From Halichondria panicea (taxonomy: Eukaryota > Porifera > Demospongiae > Suberitida > Halichondriidae), in the NCBI RefSeq assembly GCF_963675165.1, contig NC_087383.1:3316979-3380978 (forward strand): 64,000 bases of DNA. The letters run 5' to 3'. A program made the translations under genes and the position numbers. Position 1 is the stretch's first letter; every line of letters begins with the position of its first letter. The notes under the pieces were generated by a model, which searched no databases, was not told the DNA's origin, and worked only from the letters and a program-made list of their open reading frames with translations. Below, piece after piece: positions 1-13,823 of this stretch.

Positions 1-413
1 TTATGCAGTTTCCAATATTATTAGATCTATAGCTATGATATGTACGTAGATAGCTACGAGGCTCACAATAGCCACAGAATGTGGAGTATGGCCTGTGACC
101 TCTCTGCTTCTGCGTATTCTGACTGCACTCAGCTCCATCCTAACGATTACACACACACAGCTACAGAAACTGTTTATCCGGGCTAGCTCTCCGGAGATAC
201 AACTCGTTGCTATGGCAATGATTACATAAGAAGTAATTATAGTTTAACCACACCCACTTTAGTATCAGGGTGTGTCACTCTCGGTGTTGTGTGAAAACCA
301 AGTTGATTGTTTGCCTTCAAGCTGCTAGATCTACCTCTGTGAGCTTTGAAAGAGCTAGAGTGCGTTGGCGTTGTGCATTGTGATAAGTCCTGGAGTGTCA
401 CATGTGCTAGACC
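1..413. other. 5' flank of the flippase gene
   Basis: No coding region seen. This presumably holds the promoter and 5' UTR of the flippase; I recognise no TATA box at a convincing distance and no repeat. The upstream neighbour lies outside the window. Confidence 0.4.
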
Positions 414-3400
414 ATGAGTGGTGAGTTTATATCGTCTATTGCAGCTTTAATTAACAGTAAATAGAATCTCTACCTAGATCTCCTATAAAACACCTCATCA
501 GTTTTGTGTGATTGGGTGATTGGCACCACCTTAAATGTTTTACGTGTTGTGCAGAGCCGGGACCACGTGAGCTGGATGACATGGCCTCTGTACCTGCATC
601 GGGTACGTTATTAATGATATTGATGATTAGACCATAGAATCTATGATCTGATTAGACCACTAGATGTCATACATATGCTATGATGTGTGTTGTATCGGGT
701 GTGTCAACTTAATGCATGCCAATTAAATGCTCGTTACGTCATTGGCATGGCAACTTCGTTTCAACTCTCAATTTAGACGATAGATGGTGCTTATCTTGTA
801 ACATAATTATACATGCATGTTTATGTACGTATTATAATTTGTGATTATTGCTCTAGGCAATTAGTTAAAATGTGAAGTGTTTTCCTTTCCCTATAATTCC
901 TCACTGTGGGATCTAAGGTATCCTTAGACCACTGTAAACAAACCTTTCATACATGTAGCTTTGGGTTCTGGTGTATGAAAGATTATCCTAGTCCTGTAGT
1001 GATTCTGTGTGACCCGTGTATGGTTGCATTATACACTGCTGCAAGGTTTCAGTCTCAAATTAGACATTAAGATAAAAATATCTGTTTGATGCAAATCGAT
1101 GTACCTCGGATTTCTGATAGCTTTGTTGTTGATAGGCACTAGCAGGAGTGCATTGGAAATACACTATCCAGAAAGATTAAGCTCACTTTCAATTTGTGTT
1201 ATTGCTGTTATAATATTTTATCGCTGCTAAGCTTGTATGTTTCGTAAACTGCTTTCTAGTACTGATGATGTAATGTATGGTTGATATGCATTCCTGTAGG
1301 TACTATGACTATTGAAGTTGTGGAGGAGCCCTCACCTCAGAAATCAGAGCAGGGTAAGGCAATTCACTCATCTGTGTGTACGTTTCTGAGTATGGCTTAT
1401 TCACCTTCTCATAATTGGTTACATTTATAATTGTATTCATGAGTGTGTATGATTACTAAGCCTATGCCACTCCTTGACCATGCTATTGTTAGCTAAAATG
1501 AATAATTAGGTATGCTAGCTCTTCTGGATTACACTTTCATCAAAACATTATGCTCTCTCCGTGCAGGTAGTCAACAGGGGTTGCTAGCCTCGGGTGGCGA
1601 CACAACACAAGAAGGATCCCCAGTCAAGGATGGGGGCGGGGCTCCACAGCAGGATCAGGAGGAGGCGGTCCCGGAGAAGCTGGCTGATGACGATGCACCC
1701 AAGGAGGCGCTCTGGAGGAGGGTGCTCTATTGGTTCTTCCCGAAACTAAGGAGAGGTGAGTTGGACTGTTACCTGTCCAGTGTAAAGTGTGGGATTACTG
1801 TAATTCATACAATGGATACTGTACTCCGGCTCATGTGTACAAAGCATATTCATTGCAATTCATTATACACGTAGGCATTGTCTAACGTTAGGTGTATATT
1901 TTTGACAGAGAATAATTGATCTACCTTTACAGTTGAGAAGCACCGTGACCTGATAGCCAATGATAACGAGTACAATGCAGTGTTCAAGTACTGTGTAAGT
2001 CACTGTCCGTGTTTCTGTACTATATTAGTTGTAATTCTTCTTTCGTGATGATATGTATACTCCCCTCCTCAACAGAAAAACACTGTGACCACTTCCAAGT
2101 ACAACATCATCACATTCCTACCCATCAACCTATTTGAGCAGTTTCTGAGAGTGGCCAATACTTACTTTCTGATCCTCGTCATCTTACAGGTTTGTGTACA
2201 TTCATACATGTGTATGTGCGTGTCTCTACTTTCTGTACCTGTTATCAGTTTACGCACACAATAGTCTGTTTCAATGTTTGTCAAAATCACGTTGCTATAA
2301 TTATTGTAGAATATTGCTTACTCTCCATCCCCTGAGAGTTGAGACTACCTTCTTAGTGCTTGTTGTGTTGAAATCTACATTAGTAGTTTCATTCCTTATT
2401 GCATGGATACACTTTACTCTTGCCACCTACACAAACGTTGACAAAGTAAATTATTGTAATATATAGTATGCATGTATAGTGGGTAATTTTACAACTTGTC
2501 TTAGACAATAGCTAGAATAGAAATGTGTTCTGTTTAAATTTCTTGCTGCTTTTCTGCGGGTTGTAGCACCTTCATTGCGTGTGTATGTAACCTTCCCTCT
2601 GCCTCTGTACAGTTGATCCCCACTGTGTCCTCAGTCCCCTTCTACACCACCCTCATCCCTCTCCTGGGTGTGCTGGCCGTCACCGCCATCAAGGACGCTT
2701 ATGATGACATTGTGAGTGCACGGGGTATGGTGTGGGGGATAAGGGTGTACATGTGGGTATGGTGTGGGGGGTAAGGGTACGTGTGGGTATGGTGTGGAGG
2801 ATAAGGGTGTATATGTGGGTATGGTGTGGAGGATAAGCGTACATATGGGTATGGTATTTGGGATAAGGGTACATGTGGGTACGGTGTGGAGGATATGTGG
2901 GTATGGTGTGGAGGATAAGGGTATACATGTGGGTATAGTGTGGGAGATAAAGGTACATGTGGTTATGGTGTGGAGTGGACTATATTCACATTGCAGTACA
3001 TCTCTTCTTTACAGACAGGTTTGCTATGTATTTCTCCATCCAGTTGCGACACTACAGTGACTACAAAGTGAACCGTCGAGAAGCCCACATTCTCTGTCAT
3101 AACACAAAGGAGTAAGTGCTCAACTGTCCTGTCTTCATAAGTGCATAGTTGGAGTGAGCTAGCTTGAGTGCCCATGGTCTAAGCGTTCTAAGCGTCCTAT
3201 TTATAGGTTATTGTAGTTCATAGCATGCTCATTTAATGATCCGTGGAGGATAGAAGATCTGAGTGTCCTGTGTTGGTGGTTGCCAAGAAGCTTGGATTAA
3301 TTTCCTAGTACTGATTAGTGTAAATAGAATCCTTTGCTACTCAAATTTTTTGTAACGTAGTACATCACCATGCCAACCACATACCTTTTGCACTGCACTG

Positions 3401-6400
3401 TGCAATTCTCATGTACAGTACTGTACCTATAGCAACGTCTATTTATGGTCGTGCACGCTACGTAGTGTCTGTGTAATGATCGCTATTCACCCCTCCCAGG
3501 GTAAAGAAGCACTTTTGGAGGGATGTGGTAGTAGGGGACATTCTACGGCTGGAGAAGGATGAGTTCATTACTGCTGACATGCTGCTCCTCTCCTCCAGTG
3601 AACCCAACAGTCTTGCGTACATTGAGACAGCCGAGCTAGACGGGTGAGAGTTGTAGAGATATTTGACCTGTGTGTGGGGGAGGGGGTACTGAGACACCAT
3701 GTACGTGTGTGTATGTATGTGTGGGTGGGTGTGGGTGGATGGGTAAGTGTGTATGTGGGTGGGTGGATGGATTGTTTGTGGTGTGGAGTTGTTGACAGGT
3801 TTGGGTTAATATCATCACTTCTGCATTGTTGTATAGTATGAAACTGTTTATTTTACCCGAAGTGCGCGTGGGCGGCCAGCAGGTTATTATAGTAGTCGTT
3901 TGGTTTGTTTGTATTATCTGAGTCTGCTCACCTGGATGTCATAGCATTGCGTTTACAGCATGGATAGCCGGCTTCCCACACAACAAGTTTTTAGTGAGAC
4001 ATTTTGATGTTAAGGCTTCGTTGTCGAATAAAAGCGAGCAAAAGCAAGAGCGAACTTGCACGTTGGCTGCATGGCTAGCTACACGCGGCCTTTTTTCGAG
4101 GTAGGTATTTACAGCTGAAGTGAACAGGAACAGTGGAAAAGGGTCACTAAAGTAGAAAGCTAGAATTATGACGGTTAGGTTGCTTCTCTGCTTATCCTAG
4201 CCTCAGAACATACCAGGAGGCTTCTTAGCTGCGATTCTAGTCCACAGTGAATGTCTCATACACTACTAAAAAAACTCTGTTCTTAGGATGCCTCTAGTCT
4301 AATTTTATTTACTCCTGTTACTTGCTGTCTTAGCCAGCCAGCTTCCATGCTCATACGTTACTACTGCGTATTATATTGGTTTCTATTATTCATGTCAACA
4401 GCCAAGAGTTAGCACTTCAGTGCTTTAGTTAGTTTTTAGCTACATGTATTATGAATCTATCTGTTTCCAGGGAGACCAATCTGAAAGTGAAACAAGCTCA
4501 ACCAGAGACTGCAGAGATGCAAAAAGATCATGACAAACTGGCCGACTTCAGAGGTACGTGGTTTTCTGATTAGTTCTGCGTGCCCACCCACCTCACTAGC
4601 TAGACTCTGCTGTTGCTGTTAATGACTGTTCCTATCATTTCATTGTAGGCAAGGTCATATGTGAGCCCCCTAACAACCGACTGAACAAGTTTGTGGGCAC
4701 CCTCACCATTGACGACAATCTTCTCTCTCTTGACAACGATTCTCTTCTACTCAGAGTAAGTCATTATTGTTTGCTAACCTTCTCTGTTGCTTGTTGCTTG
4801 TTTTCATCACGTTGAGTAACATACTGACACCGCTACAGTAATTGTACTGTCGGAGGACAATGTAACTACAGTATAGTGTAGACATACAATGTACAAGCAG
4901 TGTCAATTAGAGATAGGCTAGAGGTAAGGTAGTTCTATGTATTAACTGTCCTCCTCTGGCTTTTCAGCATGAGCATGTGGGTCCAGTACATGTTATTGAT
5001 ATACAGTCATGTAGATCTGTAATCTGACGTATTTGTTATTTGGTTCACAATTTATGGGTTTTGCAACACTGGTCTATTATGTGCAATAATGACATACATT
5101 GTTACCTAATACATGTGTACAATGTATGTGTATATTTATTATACACTAGCATTCGTTGACTACATGTCACTCCACTCTGTGCAGGGCTGCCGACTGCGTA
5201 ACACTAGCTGGATCTACGGCCTAGTGGTGTACGCTGGTCACGACACCAAACTGGTGCAGAACAGCGGACAGACCAAGTTCAAGAGGACCCATCTTGACCT
5301 GCTCATCAACAAGCTTGTCATTTTTGTGAGTAGCGATGGCAGCCAGCCTAGAATTTACAGTGTTTATTTTTGCGATTGCGTCTAGTACGTGTTTCAAATG
5401 CTGTAGGCATTACGGCATCTCGATTATTGTGTTCAATGTGCTACATGTACGTTTCCCTTTAGATTCTCTGTTTCCTTGGTTCTGTTGTCGTTGTCTGCCT
5501 CATTGGATCAGCCATATTTGAATCTGTCTATGGAGTGGTGAGTTTGATTAGATTTGAGACAAACAGCTTAGTATGTTTGTAGATGTAGATGTGTTAATCT
5601 ATTTCCAGACGTTGTTTCCCTAGACTCTAGACCACCATCTGTGTACTACCATGGCCCTGAGTGCTACTCCTAGTTGATAGTTCATACTTGATAGTTCAAG
5701 GTAGTTTGTAGTTGCTACTTGAACTGCCAACTACCAACTAGGAGTAGCACTCAGGGCCACCGTAGTGTACTGTACAGGCAGTCATGTTTTACAAGTCAAT
5801 AAAATATGTGTTCACTTACCCTCTAGCCGTTCACCGACTATGTGCCCTATTTCAACTCGGTCCAAGACAATCCTGCTGAGCTGGCGTTCCTACAGGTGCT
5901 CTCCAACATCATTGTGCTCAACACCTTTGTACCCATCTCCCTCTATGTCAGGTGAGCTTGTGCAGCAGCCATGACCACTGTCAGACTGCAGTGTAGGCGC
6001 ATGCATGTACAGTCTGTATACATGTACAAGTACCATATAGCGCGAAATTTTCGAGGGGCTTAATTTTCGCGGATTTCGTGGGTTAGAATTCTACACAAAA
6101 ATTAAGTCTACGAAAATTGTTCTTTAATTAGAATTACCTGCTATCATGCAAATATTTAAAGGTGTGGCTTCCGGTAAGCAGTCATTCCGCAAACATTGTG
6201 CAACGAAATGGCTTTTAGAGGCCAATCCACGAAATATAAGTGCCTCGAAAATTTCGCGCTATACGGTATATACATATACCATGTATGTATAGTACATACT
6301 TGTCAATCTAAATATTCCATTGCTCAGAAGTCTTGTAGTTGTACAGTGAATCTTTCAGAGTGTTGTCGATAGTTATATTGCTACATGTATGTTGGATTAT

Positions 6401-8640
6401 CCAGAACATATATTTCGTACGCTGTACATGCGTGAGAGCTATTGATTAAATAGTCCTAACCCTACCCCTAACCATATTGATTAAAACAAGCCACTAACCT
6501 GTTGTACGTGTATGGTGTCCTTGAACTAGGTGTTCTTGCCTACATGTATAAAGAAAGTATTGATACCACTAATCAAAGAAACCTTCTCCCATGCATGCAG
6601 TGTGGAGGTGATTCGACTGGGACTGTCCTTGCTTATCAACTGGGATGTCAAGATGTACTACGCCAAAGATGATATTCCTGCCGTTGCGAGAACCACTGCT
6701 CTGAATGAGGAGCTGGGTCAGATCGAGTACATCTTCTCTGATAAGGTACTGCGTATACTTGTATTACTCTACATGGTATATACACCTGTATACAGACTGT
6801 ACGCGTGTATACAGACTGTACGTGTATACAGACTGTAGGCGTGTATACAGACTGTACGCATGTATACAGACGCACATGCTGTATACTTCATTCATATACA
6901 TGTACAGTATACGTATTGTATCAATTGTACACAGGAGCATGCATGTACTAATTGCCATAGGCTTTCGTATGCTACATGTACATGTAGACGGGAAAGTGTC
7001 TGTTGTACAATACAGTAGTTACACAGTGCGACCACTCATCCAGTACAATCATGTATGTCTATCCTGTACCTGTCTATACCACATCACTCACACTTGTACT
7101 TTACTCAATGCTCTAGACCGGAACACTCACACAAAATGTGATGACATTTCTCAAGTGCTCTATCAGTGGCAACAAGTACGGGGAGGCAACAGACGACGAC
7201 AAGGAGATTGTACAGCAGGTAGCCTCAGGCGAGAATCTAGTGGAGCGCTCCAACAGTGCTAGCTCTAGTGTAAGTGACTTTGTGAGTTGTAGGAGTACAG
7301 TCGAGTCCTGTGCACTGTAATTGCAATGGAAAATTGCCTAACTACATGTAACCTCAAATGATCAGATGATATTCATAATGGTAATCTAGTTGTGGTTTTG
7401 CTAAATACGTACGTGTACAATCAACTGACAGGGTCATAGGATGGATTAAACACATATCGATCATTGTACCAATACATACTTCTGGCTATAGCGATACTTC
7501 TAGGCTGGAAACCTTCATGCTAGCTATAGGGTTCTTTTGTCTGATGTGCAATACAGTAGTGTCTGCGTGTACATGTATGGAATCATGTGTACAGTAGTGA
7601 CTGCATGTATAGAATCATGTGTACAGCAGTGTACTGTGTGTTTGCCATACAGGACCATGGTCCTTGTGACCTCACCTCGTGGAACCCTTATGCTGACCCA
7701 AAGTTTGTCTTCTATGACCACAGTATGATCGCTAAGTGCCAAAGCCGAGATCCGGTAAGTGAGTGTGTAAAGGGAGGGTGGGTGAGAAGTTAATGTGGGT
7801 AGGTCGGACATGCAGTACGAATCAGGTATTTTCAGCAACTTTTCATTTCTGGTTACACGTACATGATATACAAATGTACATGTAGGGCCCAGTCAGGTTG
7901 GGCCCAGTACACTGAACTTGGTAGTAATTTGTACATCACGTCGGACTTCTCCAGAGCTATACAGTTCATGTGTATTATTTAGAGCAAGCCATTTTTTAAT
8001 TTGTGTTTGTTATGACCATTTACTCGATCATTAAAACCATAAACAGGATTGCGATGAGTTCTTCAAGGTCCTTGCTCTCTGTCACACCGTCCTGCCCTCC
8101 ATGGAGACTGGTGAGTGCCATAGACTTAGTAGCACACACCATTAGATGACGCCCATCTCTCTGTACAGGCTCACTGACGTACAACGCTCAGTCACCTGAT
8201 GAAGCTGCTCTCGTCTCCGCAGCAAAGAACTTTGGATATGTCTTTAAGGTAACAGTGTACAGTAGCTACTACATGACAGGTGAAGACTCTCGTGTTTTAG
8301 GCTGGTAATTAAGAGCTTGCATTTGCCACTGTAACGGTGTGTACATGCAGTGTATCATTGCCCCCCCCCTCACACACACGCAGGCTCGTAGTCCGTTCTC
8401 CATTACTGTGGAGTTGCTCAACTTGGATGCAGGGGTGAGCCAGTAACATACAATGTCAACTTGTCTAGTGCTACATGCATGTACATGTAGTTATAACGTG
8501 TGTGTGCATTTACATGTACATTGTACATGTCTTCCAACCTTGTATTAATTGTTGCCCCGCTCCCTCCATCGCAGAATCGTGAAGTGGAGTATGAGATGCT
8601 CAACATTCTGGAGTTCAACAACGAGAGAAAGAGGATGTCG

Positions 8641-8721
<81 letters not shown>

Positions 8722-11700
8722 CGTGTGTGTGGGTATGTGTGAGTGGGAGTGTGTGGGCGTATGAGTACACCTGCACATGTACAGTGTATAGCAGTCACTT
8801 ATACTACTCCACGCCATTATGATGGTGTGTCAAAGTGTGGTGTTCTGTCGGTACCATGACCATGTGTGTCGTTGTTATACAGGTGATTGTAAAGTTGGAA
8901 GATAAGATCACTCTCTACTGCAAGGGAGCCGGTGAGTTTGTACTCTCAGTCTGTACTCCATATATACATAATTATATAGCTTGCATGTTGGAAGATTTTG
9001 CTGGAAGTGTACAATCATCACACTATGTCTTCTACCTTCTCTCTCCAGATGCTGTGGTCCTTGCTCGATTGTCTGAGGAGTCTGGCAAGGAGCTGAAGAA
9101 GCACACTCTGGAACAGCTAGCGGTGGGTATTCATTAGCTATCCTATACCAACTAGTTATACATGTATATGTACATTAGCAGAGGAGGTTGATCATAATGT
9201 TTTACGAAGGAATGTGCGTGCACAGAGAAAATTTAAAGTTATACGGAAACTTACAGAGAAAAGTAGCTATTCTAGCTAAGCTAACATACTGCAAATGATT
9301 GTAGCTCTCTGTACTAGTAGTAAATGATGCTACATGTAACAATGCTCAGTGACACTAGAAAGTGAGTAGCATAGTCGTACTAGAAACAATGTGCCAGAAA
9401 CCACAAACTTTGAGCTGTTGCTGCACTTCCTTTGTTTCTTTGACTCCTGTCTTGATGAGTTGATGTAGCAGCAGGAGCAGGTACATGTATAGCAATCATA
9501 GTGTTAAACTGCTATGACTCATAAACTAACAGGACATGTTATACAAGTGAGATAAACGTGCTAGAATGCAACAGTGTAGATAAAAAGTGCTGAATCAGCG
9601 GTTTGGATTGGTCTGGAGTTTTACGTAGAATACATAGGCGCACGTGACTCTTAATTAATCGTGACCAACCTCCTCTGCTAGTAAACACACTCTGATAATT
9701 TTACCTTGAGGCGTAGCCGCACGAGAGATACGGTCAAGCTGACTCAAACTGTGTGTGTATGCTTGTAACTGCTCAATGTTGCAATGCAACGAAATCTATA
9801 GGCTTTTATAGGCTTTTAGCGACGTTCTCTTGGATTTTGATTCGTGGATTTGCAACTTTTTCTCGAGTTATGGCCATAGTTTGATTCACAGAGAAGGCTG
9901 TTGCAGAACTTTTATAGCACAATTACACACTGTAAGTGCAGGATTTGTGAAAAATGGGGGAAGTAAGGTTGGATGACCCACTCCAATACCAAAAAGAATG
10001 TAAACAGACGAACATTCAACGGATGTCATATATAATTATGCATCATGTGCATGTGTACCAATACCTACAAACCGGGTGGGTGTTGGTTATTTTATAGCTC
10101 TCTCTTTTTTGAATTAACTGCTCTGCCCTAAAAAAACGCACCCCACAAATAGCTTTAGTTTTTACTCGCACGTAGTAGGGTTGATAGTCAGTTGCATGCC
10201 CTCTCTCTTTTTATACGCCATTGGTAATACGGTATACTGGCGTTTGTATAGCACCTGTACATATACATGTACTTCTACTTTCTTAGCCGTAGTGAATCTC
10301 CTCGTAGTTTTTACAAAGAGGTGTGTTGAACACATGGTAGTCACATTCTCAATATCAGGCTATTACCAATGTAGGTATACACCCACGCGTTTCAACGAAG
10401 TATGCCACTTAACGCGTGGGTGTAACTAGATAAGCCCTCTAGTGTAGAGTATCATTTCAACACTATATACAAGTATATATACATGTGCGCATGTGCTGAT
10501 AGTAACATAGCTCAAACACAGAGAGCACACGGAATTTTAAACTGACCACTAGCGTGGCCGTCATAATGTGACGGTTAATATGCATGTTACTATTCCTCAT
10601 GAATTTAACATACTTTGCCTGGACCCATTATAATACAACTACAGAGAGAACAGAGCCATTGCATGTACTTCAAGACTCCACTATCTGTCAGATCTCCACA
10701 ACCTCACTACATGTAAAAGTGACAATATCTCTCAAAATTCACAAAACTCATGGCAATAATTATCGATCGTACACAACAATTATCTATATTATGATGCAGC
10801 ACTTTATTCAAATTGCAGCTAGTATCATCGGTTCGTTCATTGATAAGATAACCTTGTTGACACTGCATCTGGCACTGCATTCTTCACGCTGAGTACAACT
10901 ACCAAAGCTGTCATGAAAGAAACGATTTCCTCTAAATGGTCTATGTATTTTCCATTTGCTGTTCGGTCAGAAAGATCATTGGAAATTACCCACTGATTTT
11001 CAATACGCAAAAGGCAGATAGATTGGAGAATCTTTCGAACATCATCTAGCCATACAATAGACTGTCTGTCCATATCATTTTGCTGCGCTAATTTAATCTC
11101 ATCTCGTTTGTTCCAAATGAATTTCGTAATCTTGGTATAGATAAGATCCAAAAACTCTTTGTGTGAAGCTTCGCACTTTTTTCACGTTTAATTTCAATTT
11201 TTTCATCATTGCTTTTAACTTCGAATTGTTTCTTAAACTGTTTTGGGCCTTTCTCTGCTTTCAAGTTTTCAAGGTCCTGAGAACTGATGTTTTCCCATAT
11301 TTTCTTAGTAAGCATCCAACGTTTGCCATCGTCTTCAGGTCTGCACCCATCCAAACCCAACTGTGGAATATCAAGAAGCTTGTCTTGCTGTTTATGATAT
11401 GCTTCGTTTATCATTGTGCTGTAGCAATTGTTAGTGCATGGATGAGCACAGCGGCCCTGGCAGAACATTTTCTTTATTTGTAAAGGAGTAAAATCGTCCT
11501 GAAGAATAACATTCTGCTGGACCAATCGTTTCAAGACCAATCGTTTCAATTCATTCAACCTTTTTTCTAGAACTATATGGCCGGGGGTTCTCCTATCGAG
11601 GCGTTGCTCATGCTCACCCGGACGTATGGACGTGTTGATACGAAAAGTTAAATTTTCAGAGCATCTCTTAATCCAAGTTCCAAGCCTTGGCTGTCACCAA

Positions 11701-13792
11701 GACCTTCTAGTATAGGTTGTATAATTGCTCGTAGCTGGTCTCTTTCAACTCCACGAAATTTCAGGCTGCATTTGAAATGGTGCAACTCTTTTTCGTGCAC
11801 AGTCTTATGACCCTCAGAAGTAGATGTTGTAGAAGTAACTGGAGGGTCGTTGGTAATATTCATACCACCAATCTGCTCCTCAGCCCCATCGAGTGAATCA
11901 ATGCTTGATACTTCTCCTTCTGAATCATCTGCCATAGCTAGTTATCCCAACTGCCAGTTCGTGTAATCTTGTCAGTACATGCATGCTTTAAATACTATTT
12001 GCTACAGGAATGTACTGAAACCTTATTATGTTATGTCCCTGACCTTACATGCACACCACAATTGAGATAGCAAAGGCTTCTATACCTACTAGCTATGCTT
12101 TCTTGGAGGCACTCATAATACCAATGCAGCTTAGATTAAACCAGTAGGTTGCGGTAATTGGCAGAGAGTTTGTAGCTTTTTATCACCAAAAAGCATGGAA
12201 CAAGAAAGTAAGCGGGAAAGAGCCCTATACGGCAATCCGTTACAATGTCGTGAACATGTACAGCTAGCATTAATTTACATCGCATTAGCATCACTACATT
12301 TCCTATTTAAACCTAAAGTGATATTTATTATTAATGATTGCAATTGTAATTACGATGTAATAATTGTCTGTAGACTATAGCCCCGGTCCATCTACCAGCT
12401 TAAACACAGTATGCCATACTGATTGTTGTGCATGTGAATAACGTTGTAACTGATTGACATACCCTTTTTTCCAGTGTAGTGCTTCCAACCCCAACCCTAT
12501 AGCAATTTTTCATTGGGGGAATATCTCTTATATAGCCAAAAGAGAATGAAAATTATCCTACCTCAACCATAACCATGCACCCACACACACTGTTGCAGGA
12601 GTATGCTAGAGAGGGACTGAGGACGCTGGTGTGTGCCAAGAAGGACCTCACTATTGAGGAATACTCCGCATGGGCAGAGAAATATCAGCAGGCTAGGTGA
12701 GAGCTACATTATAATGTAATATGCCTATATTAGTTTTATGCAATAATTATGGTGGCACTGTTATTATGTTATATTGAGGTATGTGTACATTTATGTTACT
12801 ATTTACTCGTTATATTATTATCTGCATGTAAAGTGAGTTGTTAGGTAATTTTGTGGGCTAGCTACAGTGTATAGTGTATCAATGAATTACAAGAGGTGTG
12901 TGTAAGTATTGTGTTTTTGTTTATTTGATAGCACCCAATTGGAGGACAGAGATCACGCTTTGGATGTTGTAAGTTGAAGGGTGTGGTACTGGGCTAAATA
13001 CGAGTACATTTAAACACTTACCTCCCGTTCCCCTCAGGTGTTTGATGAGATAGAGCAGGGTATGACAATGGTGGGCACCACGGCCATAGAGGACAAGCTA
13101 CAGGATGGAGTACCCGACGCCATTGCCAATCTAGCCAAGGTGAGGAGAAATTAAAAGTTAAAAGCTACAAATTAACCCAAGTACTGAGTGTTGGTAATTT
13201 CATGCATGTACCTGAAATTGTCAAGTCTCGTCTGAAAGCAATAAAAGATGGCTGCTAAATATTTGCAATTCTGTGCTTGTGTGCACTGTAATTAAGTTAA
13301 ATACATGGCACCTTAGGCTTAAAAAAAGTACGTATCTGTTGCTAACATACTATGTACTATTATCTCAGGCGGACATCAAGATCTGGGTGCTAACGGGAGA
13401 CAAGCAGGAGACGGCCATCAACATTGGCTACTCCACCAAACTGCTCACTCCCCAAATGAGGGTATTCATCGTGGACGCTGATACTAAGAAGGGTGTGGTC
13501 AAACAACTGGCTGACATTACAGAGCAGATGAAAATGTGAGTGCAAATAAATATTTTAGTTTCAAATAAGTAGCACTTGAAGTTTGTGCTCACTTATACCT
13601 GTCAGCTGTAGATAACAAACCACACCCCCTACCCCAGCTCCCTGGAGGAACGTGGGGATAACCCGCCTGACCCGTTTGCAGGAGACGACGACGACGACCC
13701 GGTGGAGGATGAGGACAGTGAGCCAATGGAGATGGATGACAGCCGATTGGGACCACCCTTTGGCATAGTGCTCAATGGACACAGTCTGGTAA

Positions 13793-13823
<31 letters not shown>

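Noticed and set aside
2689..3060. Open frames rich in Tyr, Pro, His or Gly, Val
   Set aside because: They read through the GT-rich minisatellite in an intron of the flippase.
6452..6472. Telomere-like CCTAACCCTACCCCTAACC
   Set aside because: Only two to three imperfect units inside an intron; too short to be an interstitial telomeric block.
8418..8817. Open frames on both strands rich in Thr-His or Val-Cys
   Set aside because: They are translations of the (GT)n microsatellite.
12195..12380. 61-codon frame starting [13 protein letters not shown] in the large flippase intron
   Set aside because: Short, no homology recognised, second half strongly AT-driven.
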